Made by a program: the position numbers and the translations under genes. DNA of 64,000 nt from assembly GCF_025336485.1 (NCBI RefSeq), contig NZ_JAODAB010000020.1:47894-111893 (forward strand). The letters are read 5' to 3'. Under the pieces are notes generated by a model. It was not told where the DNA came from and did no database searches. It saw nothing but the letters and a program-made list of their open reading frames with translations. Below, piece by piece: positions 60,937-64,000 of this stretch. Source of the DNA: Pseudomonas citri. Its GTDB lineage: Bacteria; Pseudomonadota; Gammaproteobacteria; Pseudomonadales; Pseudomonadaceae. Positions within the stretch are counted from its first letter, which is position 1. Each line of letters opens with the position of its first letter.

Positions 60937-61423
60937 GTTTGCGAATCCAGATTTCGACGGCCTGAGTCAGGCCGGCGATGGCTTTGTCATCGAGCTTGCA
61001 TTCAGGCTTGTAGGCGCCTTCCACCAGCACCATCCAACGGGTCAGGCCGGCCGCCGGGCAGCGGTTATCCAGGAACGCCAGCCATTTGCGCCCGTTGAGG
61101 GTGTGACTCTGGCTATAGGGGTAATGGTTGCGGCACAGGCGCTTGAGCAGTCCGTTGAGCTGTTGCAGCCAGGCCCCGGCCGGTGCGCCGTCGTAGGGCT
61201 TGGGCAGCCGGGCAAGTTCGGCCAGGGCGGCCAGTCGCAATGGGTCCAGCGGTTGCTCGGCGCGAGGTGCGCTGCGCGGGGCGGGAATGAACCGACGCAA
61301 CTGCCACAGGCCCAGCCCCAATAGCGGCAGCAGCACCAGCAGCAGCCACCAGCCGGGCGCGGGTGGCCAGAAACCGATGGAGGGCGGTGCCATCAAGGGC
61401 TGCAATTGGTCGAGGTTGCTCAT
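60929..61423 (-). CDS. DUF4381 membrane protein of the Bat operon
   Basis: A 164-residue protein with one strong transmembrane helix (APGWWLLLVLLPLLGLGLWQL, residues about 22-42) and a helical cytoplasmic domain (LDPLRLAALAELARLPKPYDG, LLKRLCRNHYPYSQSHTLNGRKWLAFLD). This is the DUF4381 pattern, always found between DUF58 and BatA genes. The ATG overlaps the DUF58 stop. Confidence 0.9.
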   Translation of the reverse strand: MSNLDQLQPLMAPPSIGFWPPAPGWWLLLVLLPLLGLGLWQLRRFIPAPRSAPRAEQPLDPLRLAALAELARLPKPYDGAPAGAWLQQLNGLLKRLCRNHYPYSQSHTLNGRKWLAFLDNRCPAAGLTRWMVLVEGAYKPECKLDDKAIAGLTQAVEIWIRKHV

Positions 61424-62364
61424 CGGCTTGCCCCCACGCGCTTGGGGTTCAGGTACTCGCGCAGTTGCTCGACCATATCGCCCTGGGTGCTTAGGGGCAT
61501 CATCAGGATTCGCAGTTTCTGCGCCAGCAGTTCCCAACGCTCCTGGCGTGCCTCGGCCTGGGCGCGATAGGCCTGGCGCAGCTCGAAATTCAGGGTGTCG
61601 AGCTCCAACTGTGCGCCACGCTGGGCGAAGCGCAGCAGGCCGGCGGCGGGCAAGGCGTGGTCCAGCGGATCCGACAATGGCAGCAGCAACAGGTCGCAAT
61701 GGCGCGACAGCAGGCTCAATTGTTGCTCGGCGCTGTCGGACAGCGCGCGCTCGTCGCAGATCACGATCACCAGGCTGCCCGGCCGCAGCACCTCTCGGGC
61801 CCGGCGCAGGGCGACGCCGAACGAATCGCGGTCCGGCTCGCTTTCGCTGTGCAGTGACTGATTGACCCGCACCAGGCGGTTGAGCAACTGCAACAGGCTC
61901 TGCTTGCTGCGCCGGGGCTTGACCTCGTAATGGGTGTTATTGCCGAACACCAGTCCGCCGACCCGGTCATTGTGCCCCAGGGCGGCCCAGCCGATCAGGC
62001 TGGCAGCCTGGGCGGCGAGCACCGACTTGAACATCAGCCCGGAACCGAAGAACAGGCGGTGGCTTTGCTCGATCATGATGAAGATCGGTCGTTCCCGTTC
62101 TTCATGGAACAGCTTGGTGTGCGGCTCCTGGGTCCGGGCGGTGACGCGCCAATCGATGGTGCGCACGTCATCGCCGGCCTGGTAGACCCGCACCTGATCG
62201 AAGTCCACCCCGCGCCCGCGCAGCTTGGAGTGGTGCAGGCCGATCAACGGGCTGCGCTGGCCCGGCGTGGAGAACAGCTGCACTTCGCGCACGCGGTGGC
62301 GCATCTCGATCAGCTCCGAAAGGCTGACGCGGATGCCCGGCGCGGGCGCGAGCGGGTTATTCAT
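61420..62364 (-). CDS. DUF58 domain protein of the Bat operon
   Basis: A 314-residue protein with the DUF58 signature R-x-Y-Q-x-G-D-D-V-R-x-I-D-W (VRVYQAGDDVRTIDWRVTAR, residues about 59-78) followed by a VWA-like fold with a weak metal site (FIMIEQSHRLFFG). It is predicted cytoplasmic. DUF58 proteins accompany MoxR ATPases. It starts 10 bp after the MoxR gene. Confidence 0.92.
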   Translation of the reverse strand: MNNPLAPAPGIRVSLSELIEMRHRVREVQLFSTPGQRSPLIGLHHSKLRGRGVDFDQVRVYQAGDDVRTIDWRVTARTQEPHTKLFHEERERPIFIMIEQSHRLFFGSGLMFKSVLAAQAASLIGWAALGHNDRVGGLVFGNNTHYEVKPRRSKQSLLQLLNRLVRVNQSLHSESEPDRDSFGVALRRAREVLRPGSLVIVICDERALSDSAEQQLSLLSRHCDLLLLPLSDPLDHALPAAGLLRFAQRGAQLELDTLNFELRQAYRAQAEARQERWELLAQKLRILMMPLSTQGDMVEQLREYLNPKRVGASR

Positions 62365-62374
62365 GCGTCATGAC

Positions 62375-63334
<960 letters not shown>

Positions 63335-63522
63335 CGGTGACTGTTCCTGGAAAAGGTGGCCCAGGGCGTTCGGATAATGCCGGGGCTGGGGGCAATACTT
63401 TAATGCATCGCGGGGGGTGGCGACTAACGGGATTTTGATCAGGTGTGCACAATTGTGATCGGCTCGGAAACATCGTGGAGGCTTGCTTGCGATGAATACA
63501 ACTCGGGCAAGTGCGCTAACCC

Positions 63523-63544
63523 CGTGGCGAGGGAGCTTGCTCCC
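63523..63544. repeat. REP-like palindrome, imperfect
   Basis: CGTGGCGAGGGAGC followed by TTGCTCCC: the left arm matches the GTGGCGAGGGAGC class, but only the inner six bases (GGGAGC/GCTCCC) pair on the right, where the sequence goes on CGCTTGACC instead of TCGCCAC. Confidence 0.65.
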
Positions 63545-63709
63545 GCTTGACCGGGCTGGCGCTCCAGTGCGAAGCACTCACAAAATGAATGGGTGTTTAT
63601 CCGGATGTAGGAGTGCTCTGTATCGGGCTACGTTGCCTTGCGCCATTGCCTACAACTACGCCAGAATCCTCCGGCTTGTGCGTCTGGGAGGCCGGTTCTA
63701 TCGTTTCCG

Positions 63710-63893
63710 GGTCGCTGATGAATCAGCGACCGGGTTTGGTAGCCCGGCTTTTGACTTGTCGCACAGCCCCCTGTAACAGAAGCCGTTTCGGTATCTGTTT
63801 TATGGTGGTCATGCGCAGGGCGTCTTCGGACGCGCCGGTTCTCCAAGTCACCGGTCTACCAACCCGCGTATGGCCGCCACCTTCGTTTGGTAG
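63710..63893 (+). ncRNA. Candidate structured leader RNA with alternative pairing
   Basis: A 10-bp hairpin, GGTCGCTGAT (63710-63719) and ATCAGCGACC (63722-63731), is directly stacked on a long-range helix: GGGTTTGGTAGCCCGG (63732-63747) pairs with CCGGTCTACCAACCC (63851-63865), 14 pairs with one mismatch and one bulge. Inside that helix are a hairpin AACAGA/TCTGTT (63774-63799) and a cUUCGg-capped hairpin GCGTC-TTCG-GACGC (63820-63833). The segment GTTTGGTAGC is repeated exactly at 63885-63894, so CTACCAA (63856-63862) can pair with either copy. This looks like a cis-acting leader of the gene at 63977. Confidence 0.6.
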
Positions 63894-63976
63894 CGAGGTT
63901 GATGGTCTCCTTTTTCTGATTTGGGAGGGTGTCAGAAATTTTGTGTTCGGGCATAACATGAGTAAGAGGTGCATGT

Positions 63977-64000
63977 ATGCCAACCAAAAAGAAACCGCTT
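63977..64000 (+). CDS. Start of an unidentified gene, cut by the window end
   Basis: An ATG at 63977 follows AAGAGG by 7 bases and reads MPTKKKPL before the window ends. The start choice depends on the ribosome site; an out-of-frame ATG at 63973 and another at 63959 have no such site. The product cannot be named. It lies about 80 bp after the candidate leader RNA. Confidence 0.45.

Larger units (their letters stand above)
63335..63976. other. Long intergenic region, 642 bp
   Basis: The first half should hold the promoter of the MoxR/Bat operon; a 10-bp palindrome CACAATTGTG (63448-63457) lies about 115 bp from its start codon. A REP-like palindrome occurs around 63523-63544. From about 63700 on, the DNA is packed with inverted repeats that form the candidate leader described separately. 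Open frames on either strand here lack ribosome sites and are not reported as genes. Confidence 0.6.

Noticed and set aside
63723..63983. 86-codon minus-strand open frame in the last intergenic region
   Set aside because: It lies antisense to the structured leader candidate, lacks a clear ribosome site, and its coding pattern follows the RNA stems rather than a protein.

Overview
The window is chromosomal DNA of a Pseudomonas, most like the P. fluorescens group. The evidence is GC-rich codon use, the gene order gloB - SAM methyltransferase - rnhA - dnaQ, a dnaE2 gene, a DUF6543 giant protein and many short palindromic repeats of the TGTGGGAGC...GCTCCCACA (REP/REPIN) type. It is mostly core genome, with some mobile or accessory parts: an IS110-family (IS1111-type) insertion sequence, a 144 bp palindromic MITE-like element next to an arsenite-efflux gene, and a 1569-residue toxin-like gene.

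Layout. 1-3.5 kb: the end of error-prone polymerase dnaE2 and a small YdcH-like protein. 3.6-5.7 kb (minus): a LysR regulator, an SCP2 lipid-binding protein and a histidine phosphatase. 6-7 kb: sohB. 7.1-8.5 kb: the IS1111-type element, with a long non-coding right end where this group encodes its guide RNA. 8.5-16.8 kb (minus): a Yej-type peptide ABC importer operon (two tandem binding proteins, yejB, yejE, yejF) running into fabI. 17-21.7 kb: mltD, gloB, methyltransferase, rnhA and dnaQ. 21.8-23.6 kb: a GNAT acetyltransferase that overlaps a LysR gene tail to tail, then a small protein. 23.7-26 kb: the MITE-like palindrome, an NAD(P)H:FMN reductase and arsB, closed by a solo copy of the MITE end. 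26-33.6 kb: a DUF1853 gene, then a tight operon nadK - metallophosphatase - rhomboid - DUF1315 - DUF2797 - pepN.

33.9-37.4 kb: a YCF48-type periplasmic beta-propeller protein and an RND/MMPL transporter. 37.4-42.2 kb (minus): the DUF6543 protein. 42.3-50.6 kb: a sugar-acid catabolic locus: FadR-type regulator, IlvD/Edd dehydratase, MFS transporter, FAH-family AraD1-like dehydratase, 2-oxoglutarate semialdehyde dehydrogenase, DUF5629 protein and an exported lactonase. Together these would turn a pentonate or similar aldonate into 2-oxoglutarate. Two related dyads in the divergent promoter region are candidate operators. 50.7-51.2 kb: two very small exported peptides. 51.3-56.2 kb (minus): sbcDC. 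56.5-63.3 kb (minus): the MoxR-DUF58-DUF4381-BatA-BatBC-BatD operon, with overlapping or nearly overlapping gene junctions. 63.4-64 kb: a long untranslated region with a strongly structured candidate leader RNA before a gene that runs off the window.

The most interesting observations are the candidate leader RNA with two strands competing for one partner (63.71-63.90 kb), the IS1111 element's candidate guide-RNA region beside REP sequence, the MITE-bracketed arsB unit, and the DUF6543 protein. All identifications come from reading motifs in translated sequence; no database search was run.
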